Below, in pieces: positions 24,489 to 32,891 of a stretch of DNA of 36,884 bases. Under the pieces are notes generated by a model that worked only from the letters and a program-made list of their open reading frames with translations, searched no databases and had not been told where the DNA came from. Within the stretch, counting starts at the first letter, position 1. Every line of letters starts with the position of its first letter. Location: positions 1-36,884 of the forward strand of contig CAYPZL010000033.1 of NCBI GenBank assembly GCA_964415045.1. Direction: 5' to 3'. The position numbers and the translations under genes were made by a program. This DNA is from CAYPZL01 sp964415045. Its GTDB lineage: Bacteria; Planctomycetota; Phycisphaerae; Sedimentisphaerales; Anaerobacaceae.

Positions 24489-27400
24489 ATGTGTTACCGG
24501 AAGCGAAGCGCCAAGATTAATGTGAAACTGATCGTAGTTCTGATCCTGGTGGTCGTGGCTTTGGGGGTGTCTTTAGTGGCGGCTCGTCAAGTTCGCCGGA
24601 GTATTCTATCCAAGAGGTCTCTCGACGCGGGACTGGCGGCCTATGAGAAGGAGGACTGGAAGGAGGCGGCGCAGCACTTCCAGGAATATCTCGGGCGCAA
24701 TCCTGATGATGTCGAGATTCTCAAGAAGTACGCCCAGTCCCGATTGAACATCCGGCCGGTGGAGGTCCCCAACATCATGCAGGCGATCGCGGGCTACCGT
24801 CAGGTCCTGCAGTTAGACCCTCTCGACAAGGAGGTGTACGACGAGCTGGCGGGGCTCTACACGGGCATCAGGCGGTTTGAGGAGCTGGTCTACATCGCCG
24901 AAATGCGCCTGGAGGAGGCACCCGATGACCGAAACGCACCGCTCTGGCTGGCGAGCGGCCTGGTACAACTGAACGAGAAAGACGAGGCGAGAGAGAAGCT
25001 GGAGAAGTTTATAGCGGAAGTGGAGGCACTGCCCGACAAGCACGACCAGTACGTACAGGCCTGCGTGCAGATGAGCGAGATCGTGGCTTCCGACGATTCC
25101 CCCGATGCCCAGGTGCAGGCGCTGCAGTGGCTCAACAAGGCGGTTACGTACGCCCCGGATTCGGTGAAGGCGGTGGCCAATCGGACTCGATTCTATCGAC
25201 AGGCTGCCATCAACCTTACGGAGAGCGTCCAGGAGCAACTTCTGGCCGTTGCCCGCGCCGACCTCGAGGCCGCCGGTATAACCGCTGGAACGGCGCGAGA
25301 GAAGCTGGTGGCCTTGGCACGGAAGGATCTGGAGGGGGCCGACGCATTGGCCGGCGATAGTCCCACGATCCGCTATTTTCTGGGTACGGAATGGCTGGCC
25401 CACGGCGAGCCTAACCGGGCCGCCGCCGAGTTGCAGGCGGTCGAGGGGCTCTCGCAAGAGCGGATTGAGGAAGATTTCTTTGATATCAATGACTGGGTCG
25501 TATTGCGGTTTCTCCTGGCTTCCGAGCTGGCGACACGCCGGAGGGCGGAGGCCGAAGCCTGTTCTCTCGCCGACGAGGCCCTGGAAACGCTCACGCAGGA
25601 AAGGCACCGAATCCAGGTTCTTCCGGCGGCCATTCGCCTCTACGTCGCCGCAGACAGAGTTGCAGACGCCCGGCGGATTCTCGATGAATATGCTGAGGCC
25701 ATGCTCCTGAGGAAAGGGTCGGCCCAATCCGAGGTGCAGATGGCCTATCTTCAGGCCCTGGTGGCACGGGCCGAAGGCAAGCCCTACGTCGTGATCGACC
25801 ACCTGCAGCCGGTGGTCGCTACGAAAGCGGGGGGGCCTGCCTTGTGGGGGTTGTTGGCGGAGGCCTACATTCGCACCGATCAGACGGGTCGGGCCGCCAG
25901 CGTCCTTTCCGAGTATCTTCGCCTCCGTCCCCAGGACTCGGAAATGGCCTTCCAACTGGCGCGGCAATACTCCAGGTTGGGCAAGTGGAGAGAGGCGCTA
26001 CAGATGGCGAAGATGGCAGAGTCTCTCAATCCCACGGATTTGGCCGTCAAGCTCCTTCGCATCGGAGTGAGCATCAACCTGGCGATCCAGAATGCTGAGG
26101 GCGGTGATACGGCAGCGATTGAAACGCTGTCGGCCGAATTGGCGGCGTTGCGTGAGGCGAATCCCGACCGGGCCGACATTCGTGCTCTGCAGGCCATCAT
26201 CGCCGATCACCAGGGGCGGTCCGAAGAGGCGGAGAAGGAACTGAAGCTGGCCATCGAGGAGTGCGAGGACACGCTGAAGGCCGAGATGCAGCTTGTTGAG
26301 CTCTATCGTCGATCCGGCCGCATGGCCGAGGCTATCGCTCTATGCCAGGCGGCTTGCGAACGGTATCCGGAGGTTGCAGAGCCCTGGCTTTCCTTATCGG
26401 GCCTTCACGCCGCAGCGGAGGACGACGACGCCGCTCGGGAGTGCCTCAAACAAGGGTTAGAGGCGGTCAGTGATGAGCAGGAGAAACACACGCTATCGAT
26501 CAGGCGTGCCCTGTTCGAACTGATTTATGGGGATCGAACGGACGGGACCGGGATACAGCTCCTGCGGGAATTGGCGGCGCAGGATGAAGGAGAGATCGAG
26601 GCACGCTTGTGGCTCCTGCGTACCCGGGAAATCCGGGAGGACCCAAACGCGGCACAGAAGCTGGTCGCTGAACTGAAGCAGGCCGAGGGGGAAAGCGGGG
26701 TCTGGTGGCGGTTTCATGAGGCATCGCTGTGGCTTTCGTCCGACGAATGGCGTTCGAAGCAGCGAGACATTGCCGACCGGCTCCAATACGGCATCGATGC
26801 AGACCCGCAGTGGTCGGCACCGGTGTTGCTGCTGGCTACCATGTATGAGAGGCTGGGGGATTTCAGTCGTGTTGAAGATATCTACCGACAGGCATTTGCC
26901 CGGAATCCCTCGGCGACCGATATCGCCAGCAAACTGCTGGATCTTCTTACGAGTCAGGAACGCTTCCCCGAAGCACAGCATATTCTCCAACAGATTGAGG
27001 CAAGTCCGCGGGTCATCAGCGTCTGGAAACTGCAAATGAACTTGCAAACCGGTAACGTGCCCGGGGCCATTGAGGAATTGAGACTTCGGGTCCGCAATGA
27101 CGACCAGGACGCCGGCTCGTACATACAACTGGGTCGTTTGATCTACCAGCAGACCAGGGACGCCGAGCAGGCGTTCGCGGAGCTCAAGAAAGCGGAAGAC
27201 ATCGCGCCGGCTTCTCGGACGCTGGCCGCGGTGAAGGCCTCAATCTATCGTTCGGAAGGGCAGACGCAGGAATCCCGGCGAGTGCTCGATGAGTATGTCG
27301 CGAACCATAACGACTTCAATGCCTATTGGATGCGGGCCGTGTTTTTGGCCGAAGAAGGCGAACTGGAACGGGCGGAGAAGGATTATCGCAAGCTGACAAC

Positions 27401-28865
27401 CTTTACGGAGAACGGCGGCGCCGGCTATGTCCTGCTGGGCAGTTTCTACGCGGGCAAGGACAGACTCGGCGAGGCGGTCGCGACACTGGAAGAAGGCCTG
27501 CTTGCTTACCCGGATGACTTGGGACTCAAGCGAAATTTGATGAAGCTCCTCTTCACGCGCGACGACGCGGGGGATCGGGAAAGGGCACTTGAGGTTTTGG
27601 CTAGCCTCGAGGGAGAAATGCCGCAGGACGCCGAGTTGATGACCATTCGCGCCTTCCAAATGCTCAGAGAGGCGACACCGCAGGCCCGCCGGACCGCCAG
27701 AGCGACCCTCGAAGAAGTCGTGAAGCTCAAACCAAGAATGATGGATGCACATCTTGCCCTGATTGGGATGGCTATGGAGGAGGGGGAGTTTAAGATCGCG
27801 AGAGATCAGGCAGTTCGCGCTTTGGCTGCGAATCCCAAGAGTGCAGTCCTGTTGTCAGCCCAGGGCCGGGCTGAACTGGCGCTGAAAAACGTCCCCAGGG
27901 CGACGCAGATAGCCCGTCTCGCTCTTGAGAATGATCCAAATAGTATGGAGGCTTTGGGCCTGTTCGCGGACGCGGCGGTTGAGAGTAAGAGTGATCGTCT
28001 TTCCAGCGAGGCCAAGACCCTGCTGGAGGCCTATTGCCAAACCGCACAGGGGCGCGATCGGGTGACAGCGCTGCTGACACTTGCCAACCTGCATCGTCTA
28101 TCTGGCGACATGGAGCAGTCCAAGCAGATCATCGACGAGGCGGAGAAGCTGGCTCCCAATACCCAAGTTATCGTTCACGCCCGGTTTCTGTGGCTGATGG
28201 CGCAGGATCGTTTTGCGGATCTTGAGGGTATCAGTTCCGCGTATCTTTCTGCAGAAGAGCAAAATCCGGGAATCGTTCTGAGGGCGGCAGTGACCTTATC
28301 AGAAGCCGATTCGGCGAAACTTAAGAAGGAGGCGATAACGCTCTTCGAGCACGCCGTCTCCTTGTCGCCCGGCAATCTCGATGCCAGGTTGCGTCTGGGT
28401 ATTCTGCTTTATCAGACGGGAAACGTGGAACGTGCCAAGGCAATCTATCAGGAACTGGTGGGGCAGTACCCGGATGAAGTGCGGGTGCTGAACGATTACG
28501 CCTGGATCTTGCAAGAGCACGATCGCAACTACGATGAGGCTCTGAAATTGGCTAATAGGGGTTTGGAGCTTGCACCGGACGACGTGCACCTTCTCGATAC
28601 GAGAGGCGTCATCTTATCGAAGATAGACGGTCGTCTTTCAGAGGCTAAGGCCGACTTTGAAGACCTCCTCCGAGTATCGCCTCCGGATTCACCCCGGCAG
28701 GCAAAGGCCCTCCTGCAACTAGGTCGTGTCTGCGTTCGGCTCGGCGACCGCGAAGAAGCGAAACAGCACTTGGAGAAGGCCCTGGAGATCGACCAAAGAA
28801 CAGATACGTTCACAGCAGAAGAACGGTCAGAAATCGCAGGCGTCGTACAGCAAAGCGGTTACTGA
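24489..28865 (+). CDS. large membrane-anchored TPR-repeat protein
   Basis: About 1458 residues: a short basic N-terminus (YRKRSAK), one membrane helix (about residues 13-33, VKLIVVLILVVVALGVSLVAA), then more than twenty TPR-like helical pairs to the C-terminus (for example AAYEKEDWKEAAQHFQEYL and RLGDREEAKQHLEKALEI). The large repeat domain should lie in the periplasm. TPR proteins of this size accompany exosortase/polysaccharide loci (PrsT-like) and are thought to scaffold export, but no specific role can be shown here. The frame opens at 24300; ATG 24489 is chosen because AAGGG lies about seven bases upstream and the membrane anchor follows directly. Confidence 0.85.
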   Translation: MCYRKRSAKINVKLIVVLILVVVALGVSLVAARQVRRSILSKRSLDAGLAAYEKEDWKEAAQHFQEYLGRNPDDVEILKKYAQSRLNIRPVEVPNIMQAIAGYRQVLQLDPLDKEVYDELAGLYTGIRRFEELVYIAEMRLEEAPDDRNAPLWLASGLVQLNEKDEAREKLEKFIAEVEALPDKHDQYVQACVQMSEIVASDDSPDAQVQALQWLNKAVTYAPDSVKAVANRTRFYRQAAINLTESVQEQLLAVARADLEAAGITAGTAREKLVALARKDLEGADALAGDSPTIRYFLGTEWLAHGEPNRAAAELQAVEGLSQERIEEDFFDINDWVVLRFLLASELATRRRAEAEACSLADEALETLTQERHRIQVLPAAIRLYVAADRVADARRILDEYAEAMLLRKGSAQSEVQMAYLQALVARAEGKPYVVIDHLQPVVATKAGGPALWGLLAEAYIRTDQTGRAASVLSEYLRLRPQDSEMAFQLARQYSRLGKWREALQMAKMAESLNPTDLAVKLLRIGVSINLAIQNAEGGDTAAIETLSAELAALREANPDRADIRALQAIIADHQGRSEEAEKELKLAIEECEDTLKAEMQLVELYRRSGRMAEAIALCQAACERYPEVAEPWLSLSGLHAAAEDDDAARECLKQGLEAVSDEQEKHTLSIRRALFELIYGDRTDGTGIQLLRELAAQDEGEIEARLWLLRTREIREDPNAAQKLVAELKQAEGESGVWWRFHEASLWLSSDEWRSKQRDIADRLQYGIDADPQWSAPVLLLATMYERLGDFSRVEDIYRQAFARNPSATDIASKLLDLLTSQERFPEAQHILQQIEASPRVISVWKLQMNLQTGNVPGAIEELRLRVRNDDQDAGSYIQLGRLIYQQTRDAEQAFAELKKAEDIAPASRTLAAVKASIYRSEGQTQESRRVLDEYVANHNDFNAYWMRAVFLAEEGELERAEKDYRKLTTFTENGGAGYVLLGSFYAGKDRLGEAVATLEEGLLAYPDDLGLKRNLMKLLFTRDDAGDRERALEVLASLEGEMPQDAELMTIRAFQMLREATPQARRTARATLEEVVKLKPRMMDAHLALIGMAMEEGEFKIARDQAVRALAANPKSAVLLSAQGRAELALKNVPRATQIARLALENDPNSMEALGLFADAAVESKSDRLSSEAKTLLEAYCQTAQGRDRVTALLTLANLHRLSGDMEQSKQIIDEAEKLAPNTQVIVHARFLWLMAQDRFADLEGISSAYLSAEEQNPGIVLRAAVTLSEADSAKLKKEAITLFEHAVSLSPGNLDARLRLGILLYQTGNVERAKAIYQELVGQYPDEVRVLNDYAWILQEHDRNYDEALKLANRGLELAPDDVHLLDTRGVILSKIDGRLSEAKADFEDLLRVSPPDSPRQAKALLQLGRVCVRLGDREEAKQHLEKALEIDQRTDTFTAEERSEIAGVVQQSGY

Positions 28866-29331
28866 CATAGCAGGGCAGTCGGGCAGTTCGTGGGATTCAG
28901 TGGGTCACGTGCTTTCAGCCGGGCGACCGGCGCTAACCGCGAACAAGATCGCTCCGGATGCCTGTCTACTCCTTTGAGTAAGAGACATTTGCGGTTACCT
29001 GACATCGCACGAGCCTCGGGGCCGCGATCGCTATCGCCGCCGCAAGGATAGATCTGCAGACGCGGCAAGCACACCACACGCTCCCAGCCGGGGCAGTGCA
29101 TTTGCCTCGACGATGCGATTCATCCCTTGCCTTTTCCCTCACCCCACGACACCCACGCCTGATACAAACCTCCCTCACCTGCGCAGCCACTACCATTCAG
29201 TCAATTCAGCGCTTCCCTTACATCGCAGCGACGCTATATTGCCCGTTGGATGGAAGTATTCATCCGGATGTTGACGCCGAACCTTCGGCCCCAGAGCGAG
29301 CGGCAGGGGAGCCAAAGCGACTAATAGTAGG

Positions 29332-29418
29332 ATGTCACTTGAGCTTCTTGTGGGCCGCAAACTGATCCGCCGTACGGTGTTCTTCGTGCTGGAGCTTTCT
29401 ACACGGAAGGTCTTTTTC
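29332..29418 (+). pseudogene. possible integrase-core (rve) transposase fragment
   Basis: One frame reads MSLELLVGRKLIRRTVFF followed by VLELSTRKVFF. It resembles the strand pair after the first catalytic Asp in IS3/IS481-type integrase cores, usually of the form YYVLF-IELSTRRVHI. Nothing before or after continues the family, and the frame soon ends, so it would be a decayed fragment. The match is short and judged by eye. Confidence 0.35.
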
Positions 29419-29494
29419 GGGCCTTCCACAAGCACCTTCGGGCCAGGAGATAGAAACTGCAATCGACGCCGTCTGCCAAAGTGCTATTAAACTG

Positions 29495-29626
29495 TCCCTC
29501 ATTTACCAATAATCCTAAGTATGCCGTGCGAATCTCCTTTGAGAGCGCAGGCCACGTTTCGATCAACGCGGACAATTCGGAGTGTTCCTGGATGATCTGT
29601 GCCAAAAATGACGCCAAGTCGTTCTC
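29495..29626 (-). pseudogene. peptide remnant with the pattern LIETWPALSKEIRTAYLGLL
   Basis: On the minus strand a frame encodes ENDLASFLAQIIQEHSEL and then LIETWPALSKEIRTAYLGLL. From memory, a similar pattern (WP-LP--IR-GI-A-V) ends integrase-like or small hypothetical proteins next to tRNA genes in planctomycetes. Here it lies about 55 bases from a tRNA 3' half in the same relative order. The frame continues through the antisense of the tRNA piece, so the annotated start of any such protein is meaningless; at most a C-terminal remnant is real. Confidence 0.35.
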
Positions 29627-29681
29627 GGAGGTGTTCGTAAGTACTTTATTCCTCCGAGGCTTACCGTTTTCGCCGCTTGGC

Positions 29682-29723
29682 TTTGTAAACCAGCGGTTGT
29701 CGGTTCGAATCCGACCGTTGGCT
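29682..29723 (+). tRNA. 3' half of tRNA-Thr(TGT), not a complete tRNA
   Basis: Tracing the fold: anticodon loop TTTGTAA with anticodon TGT, 3' anticodon strand ACCAG, variable loop CGGTT, a perfect T stem GTCGG/CCGAC around loop TTCGAAT, then CGTTGGC and T as the acceptor 3' strand and discriminator. No 5' half matches: the bases before 29682 do not give the expected CTGGT strand, D arm or GCCAACG. The similarity starts at the anticodon loop, where many integrase attachment cores begin, so this may be an att remnant. It is unlikely to be expressed as a tRNA. Confidence 0.6.
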
Positions 29724-29800
29724 TTAGCATTCCCGTTGTTGATGGCGCTTGGAGCACGGTGGGCGATTGCATGGCACCGCACCCGCTACCGGGCCGTTCC

Positions 29801-30277
29801 TCACGCCTCTTCGACAGCCTGTACGGTCACGTGAGTTCCTTCCACGCGGACGACCTTGACTTCCTTGTCCTTGGGCACATATGCGTTTTCGGTGATGCAT
29901 TCAATGCGTCTTCCGTCGAGTTCGCACATTCCCACCGGGTGCAAGGGCGTCAGGACGCGTCCGGTCCGGCCCACGAGGTTGTCAAACTCGTGCGTCCGCT
30001 TGTGTGCCTCCGGTATGGGCATCACACGACGGCCCAACCGCGTTTCCGGGAACAGCTTGTAGACCACGGTCAACAGCACCGGCACATCCAGAACGGCAAC
30101 CGCCACCCCGATGCAACCCGCAACCATGCTGTGTTTGAAGAAGATTACCACTCCGCCCGCCGCACACACCAGCGCGCAGACGCTCAGAATCCCCCCGCTG
30201 GGAACGAACACCTCCGCAACAATGAGCGCCGCACAGGCGACAAAGAGAAACACGGCAAACAACAGCCACCAGAACAT
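29801..30277 (-). CDS. nfeD: NfeD-like membrane protein
   Basis: A 158-residue short-form NfeD protein. Three to four hydrophobic helices (about residues 3-85) are followed by a C-terminal OB-fold domain with NLVGRTGRVLTPLHPVGMCELDG and the closing VVRVEGTHVTVQAVE. NfeD proteins partner membrane stomatin/SPFH or Clp-class proteases and are linked to membrane quality control; no such partner is visible here. ATG 30277 is chosen because AAGGAGGTG lies five bases upstream on the minus strand; the frame is open to 30475. It reads away from the Gfo/Idh gene. Confidence 0.88.
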   Translation of the reverse strand: MFWWLLFAVFLFVACAALIVAEVFVPSGGILSVCALVCAAGGVVIFFKHSMVAGCIGVAVAVLDVPVLLTVVYKLFPETRLGRRVMPIPEAHKRTHEFDNLVGRTGRVLTPLHPVGMCELDGRRIECITENAYVPKDKEVKVVRVEGTHVTVQAVEEA

Positions 30278-30362
30278 AGGCACCTCCTTGTCCAGGCAAA
30301 CGTCGAAACGCCGCTCCAATACACGCAACGGTCTCCACACGACCGACATAGACGCTGACGAC

Positions 30363-30371
30363 ATGATACCA
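30363..30371 (-). promoter_or_regulatory. possible extended -10 promoter for the NfeD-like gene
   Basis: On the minus strand TGG-TATCAT matches the extended -10 pattern TGn-TATAAT. No good -35 element is seen. The start codon lies 86 bases downstream. Confidence 0.3.
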
Positions 30372-30498
30372 CAAACCATCGATAAACGTAATACCGCTTC
30401 GCAGCCGGAGAGTGGCGATTTGTCCACAGCCAGCTTTTGGGACCTCTTTGAAGCCTGAAATGGGTCGAAAGACAAAGCGGCTTTGGGCGTGATGGCTC

Positions 30499-30527
30499 TT
30501 GATAGTTCCAGGTGTATTTCGTAGGAT
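30499..30527 (+). promoter_or_regulatory. candidate sigma70-type promoter for the Gfo/Idh/MocA gene
   Basis: TTGATA (30499-30504, 5/6) and TAGGAT (30522-30527, 4/6) are 17 bases apart. The predicted leader to GTG 30662 would be about 130 bases. Confidence 0.4.
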
Positions 30528-30661
30528 TATTGACAATGCACGGAACCCGTGGTGTCGTTTGTAGCCGTGTCGATGGGCAATGCCGGCGCAAGCAAGAGAG
30601 ATTCGGAATCGATATGATTCAAATCAATTATCCACACTGCCTTTCAGGAAAGGACCAACAC

Positions 30662-31906
30662 GTGGCAAATCAGAAGAACAAACCAGCGAAGGACCGGAGC
30701 ACGTCTCAGGGTCGAAGAACATTTCTAAAGGCGGCGGCAGCGTCGGTGGCGCTGCCTTACTTGGTCCCGGCGTCCGCGATGGGCAAAGACGGCGCCGCCG
30801 CGCCGAGCAATCGTATCGTGATGGCCGGCATCGGCATCGGCAACATGGGCCGGGGCGACCTGGGGTCGTTCCTGGGCCGGGGCGATGTGCAGTACGTGGC
30901 CGTGTGCGACGTAAAACGGGACGCTCGGCAAGCGGCGATGAACCGCGTGAACGACAAGTACCAGAACAAGGACTGCAAAGGGTACAACGACTTTCGCGAA
31001 ATCATGGTTCGCGATGACATCGACGCGGTGCACTGCGCCACGCCGGATCACTGGCATGCGATCATCGTGATCGAGGCCTGCCGCAACGGCAAGGACATTT
31101 ACTGCCAGAAGCCCGAGACCAAGACACTTCGCGAGGGCAAGCTGATGATCGACGCGGCGCGGCGTTACGGTCGCGTGGTCTCCGGCGGCAGCCAGCGCGT
31201 GCTCGGAGACTACCGGAAGGTCGTCGATCCCTGCTGGAATGGAGACATGGGCATCATCAAGTCGATCAACGTGAACGTTGGTCCGTTTCCGATGGACTGC
31301 AACAAGCCAGCGCAGCCGATCCCGGACGGCTTCGACTGGGATATGTGGCTCGGCCCCGCCCCCTGGGCGCCGTACCATCCGCACCGCTGCAGCGGCAGCT
31401 ACAACATCAACGGAACCTGCTGGCGGTCGTTCAAGGATTACTCCGGCGGCGGCATGACCGACTGGGGCGCCCACCATTTCGGCGGCGCGACCTTCGCCAT
31501 TGACGTCCGGGAGCTGGAGCCCGAGGAAGTCATCTTCCACAACGAGAACGGCAAGAAGTTCGCGACCTGCCGCTTTCCGAACGGCAAGCTTCTCCATCAC
31601 AACTATCCCGGTCGGGGCAACCTGCAGGTGGAAGGCACGAACGAAAAGGGCCCCTCGAAGCCCGTTCCCAGTTACTCCGGCACCGGCGGCATCTACGGCG
31701 ACTTCATCGACTGCGTCAAGACGCGCCGGAGGCCCTTCCGTGACATCGAATTTGCGGTCCACACCGCAAACGTGTGCCACCTGTTCCTCGTTGCCTACGA
31801 ACTGGAGCGGTCACTGAAATGGGACACGGTCAAACAGCAGTTCATTGACGACGACGAAGCCAATCGCCTTGTCGACGTGGCACGAAGAGAACCCTGGGTG
31901 ATTTAA
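30662..31906 (+). CDS. Tat-exported Gfo/Idh/MocA family oxidoreductase 1
   Basis: About 414 residues. A twin-arginine leader (GRRTFLKAAAASVALPYLV) precedes a Rossmann NAD(P)-binding domain (GIGIGNMGRGDLG) and the family C-terminal alpha/beta domain (TDWGAHHFGGATFAID). The usual EKP motif is QKP (IYCQKPETKT), keeping the Lys but not the Glu. These exported oxidoreductases are abundant in planctomycetes and act on sugars or inositol-like compounds; the substrate cannot be read here. GTG 30662 is chosen because AGGAAAGGA lies just upstream and it places the Tat motif near the N-terminus. An ATG at 30614 is the alternative. It is followed 32 bases later by the HEAT gene. Confidence 0.87.
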   Translation: MANQKNKPAKDRSTSQGRRTFLKAAAASVALPYLVPASAMGKDGAAAPSNRIVMAGIGIGNMGRGDLGSFLGRGDVQYVAVCDVKRDARQAAMNRVNDKYQNKDCKGYNDFREIMVRDDIDAVHCATPDHWHAIIVIEACRNGKDIYCQKPETKTLREGKLMIDAARRYGRVVSGGSQRVLGDYRKVVDPCWNGDMGIIKSINVNVGPFPMDCNKPAQPIPDGFDWDMWLGPAPWAPYHPHRCSGSYNINGTCWRSFKDYSGGGMTDWGAHHFGGATFAIDVRELEPEEVIFHNENGKKFATCRFPNGKLLHHNYPGRGNLQVEGTNEKGPSKPVPSYSGTGGIYGDFIDCVKTRRRPFRDIEFAVHTANVCHLFLVAYELERSLKWDTVKQQFIDDDEANRLVDVARREPWVI

Positions 31907-31938
31907 GAACGCGAACGTTACGACAAGGAGACTTGATT

Positions 31939-32721
31939 ATGACGAATAAAGAGACTGCAAAAATGACACTGGCGGCCGGTGCGGCCACTATCGCCGCTGC
32001 CCAGACGAGTTCGGCCGCGGTAGAGACGGCATTGAAAACACTCAAGACCTATGACTGGGGCGCAGACCCCGCGATCTTGAAGCCGATCGACGAGGCGATC
32101 GTCGCCACGCACGATAATCCTGCCGCACGCCAGGCGCTGGAAAAGGGCTTGGTGGACGCACTGGCCGGCGGCATCTCGCGATCTGCACAGGATTACGTGT
32201 GTCGCAGGCTGAGGGTCGTGGGCACGGCTCGGTCCGTCGAGGCCCTCGCCGCTCTTCTGCCTGCCGAGGAGACCTCGCACATCGCCCGTTACGCCCTGGA
32301 ACGCATTCCGGACGAGAAGGCGGTTGCGGCGATGCGGGACGCGCTGCCGAAGGTCAACAACAAGCTCAAACCGGGCTTGATCGGTTCGCTGGGCAAACGT
32401 CGCGACAAGAAGAGCGTGAAGGCCATCGCGAAGCTTCTCGGCGACTCCAATCTCCAGGTCGCCCAGGCCGCGGCCGAGGCGCTGGGACTGATCGGCACGC
32501 CGCCGGCGGCCCGGGAGTTGAGCGCGTTCGTCAAGAAAGCGCCTGCCACGATGAAGCTGTGCGCAGCCGACGCCTGCCTGATCTGCGCCCAGCAGTTGCT
32601 GGCCGACGGGGAGAAGTCCGCGGCAATGGCTCTGTACAAGGGGCTCAAGGGCGATGACCAGCCCGCGCACGTCAAGACTGCCGCCATGAGAGGTATGCTG
32701 ACGGCTTCGACGAAAAAGTAA
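31939..32721 (+). CDS. HEAT-repeat protein
   Basis: About 260 residues. A short hydrophobic N-terminus (MTLAAGAATIAAAQTSSAA) may be a signal peptide. At least four HEAT-like helical repeats follow (for example SVEALAALLPAEETSHIARYALERI and KSVKAIAKLLGDSNLQVAQAAAEALG, here named by their ends). HEAT repeats mediate protein-protein contacts; no enzyme activity is visible. AAGGAG at 31925-31930 lies eight bases before ATG 31939; a TTG at 31933 is the alternative. Together with the upstream oxidoreductase it probably forms a two-gene unit ending at the hairpin near 32.8 kb. Confidence 0.8.
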   Translation: MTNKETAKMTLAAGAATIAAAQTSSAAVETALKTLKTYDWGADPAILKPIDEAIVATHDNPAARQALEKGLVDALAGGISRSAQDYVCRRLRVVGTARSVEALAALLPAEETSHIARYALERIPDEKAVAAMRDALPKVNNKLKPGLIGSLGKRRDKKSVKAIAKLLGDSNLQVAQAAAEALGLIGTPPAARELSAFVKKAPATMKLCAADACLICAQQLLADGEKSAAMALYKGLKGDDQPAHVKTAAMRGMLTASTKK

Positions 32722-32805
32722 CGCTGCAGGATGCACTCATCGTCGCGCGGGTCGGAAGATGTCACGTGTGCGACGAAATGGACTCCGCAAGTTCTGAAAA
32801 CAAGA

Positions 32806-32834
32806 GGGCTGGCAGCCTCAAAGGCTGCCAGCCC
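32806..32834. terminator. strong bidirectional hairpin terminator
   Basis: GGGCTGGCAGCCT and AGGCTGCCAGCCC pair perfectly over 13 bases around a CAA loop, with T-rich sequence after it and A-rich before it. It lies between the HEAT gene on the plus strand and the convergent oxidoreductase on the minus strand and can serve both. Confidence 0.85.
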
Positions 32835-32891
32835 TTTGTACAGCGATACAGCGGCGTCGTTCAACGATCCGCAGTCATTGCGGCAAACACT

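Larger units (their letters stand above)
28866..29800. other. region without an intact gene, mobile-element debris
   Basis: No convincing complete gene lies between the TPR protein and the NfeD-like gene. The first part (28866-29320) shows only short random frames. The rest holds three remnants listed separately: an integrase-core-like fragment, a short peptide remnant on the minus strand and the 3' half of a tRNA-Thr. Confidence 0.6.

Noticed and set aside
29640..29727. A complete functional tRNA-Thr gene
   Set aside because: Only the part from the anticodon loop to the acceptor end fits; no D arm or matching 5' acceptor strand was found.
29399..29782. A full 127-codon minus-strand protein gene
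   Set aside because: Its first third is the antisense of the tRNA fragment (reading GRIRTDNRWFTKP), a known type of spurious reading frame; only a short C-terminal remnant may be real.
30725..31780. A 351-codon open frame on the minus strand
   Set aside because: It is a shadow of oxidoreductase 1, with Ala/Val/Asp-rich composition and no start context.
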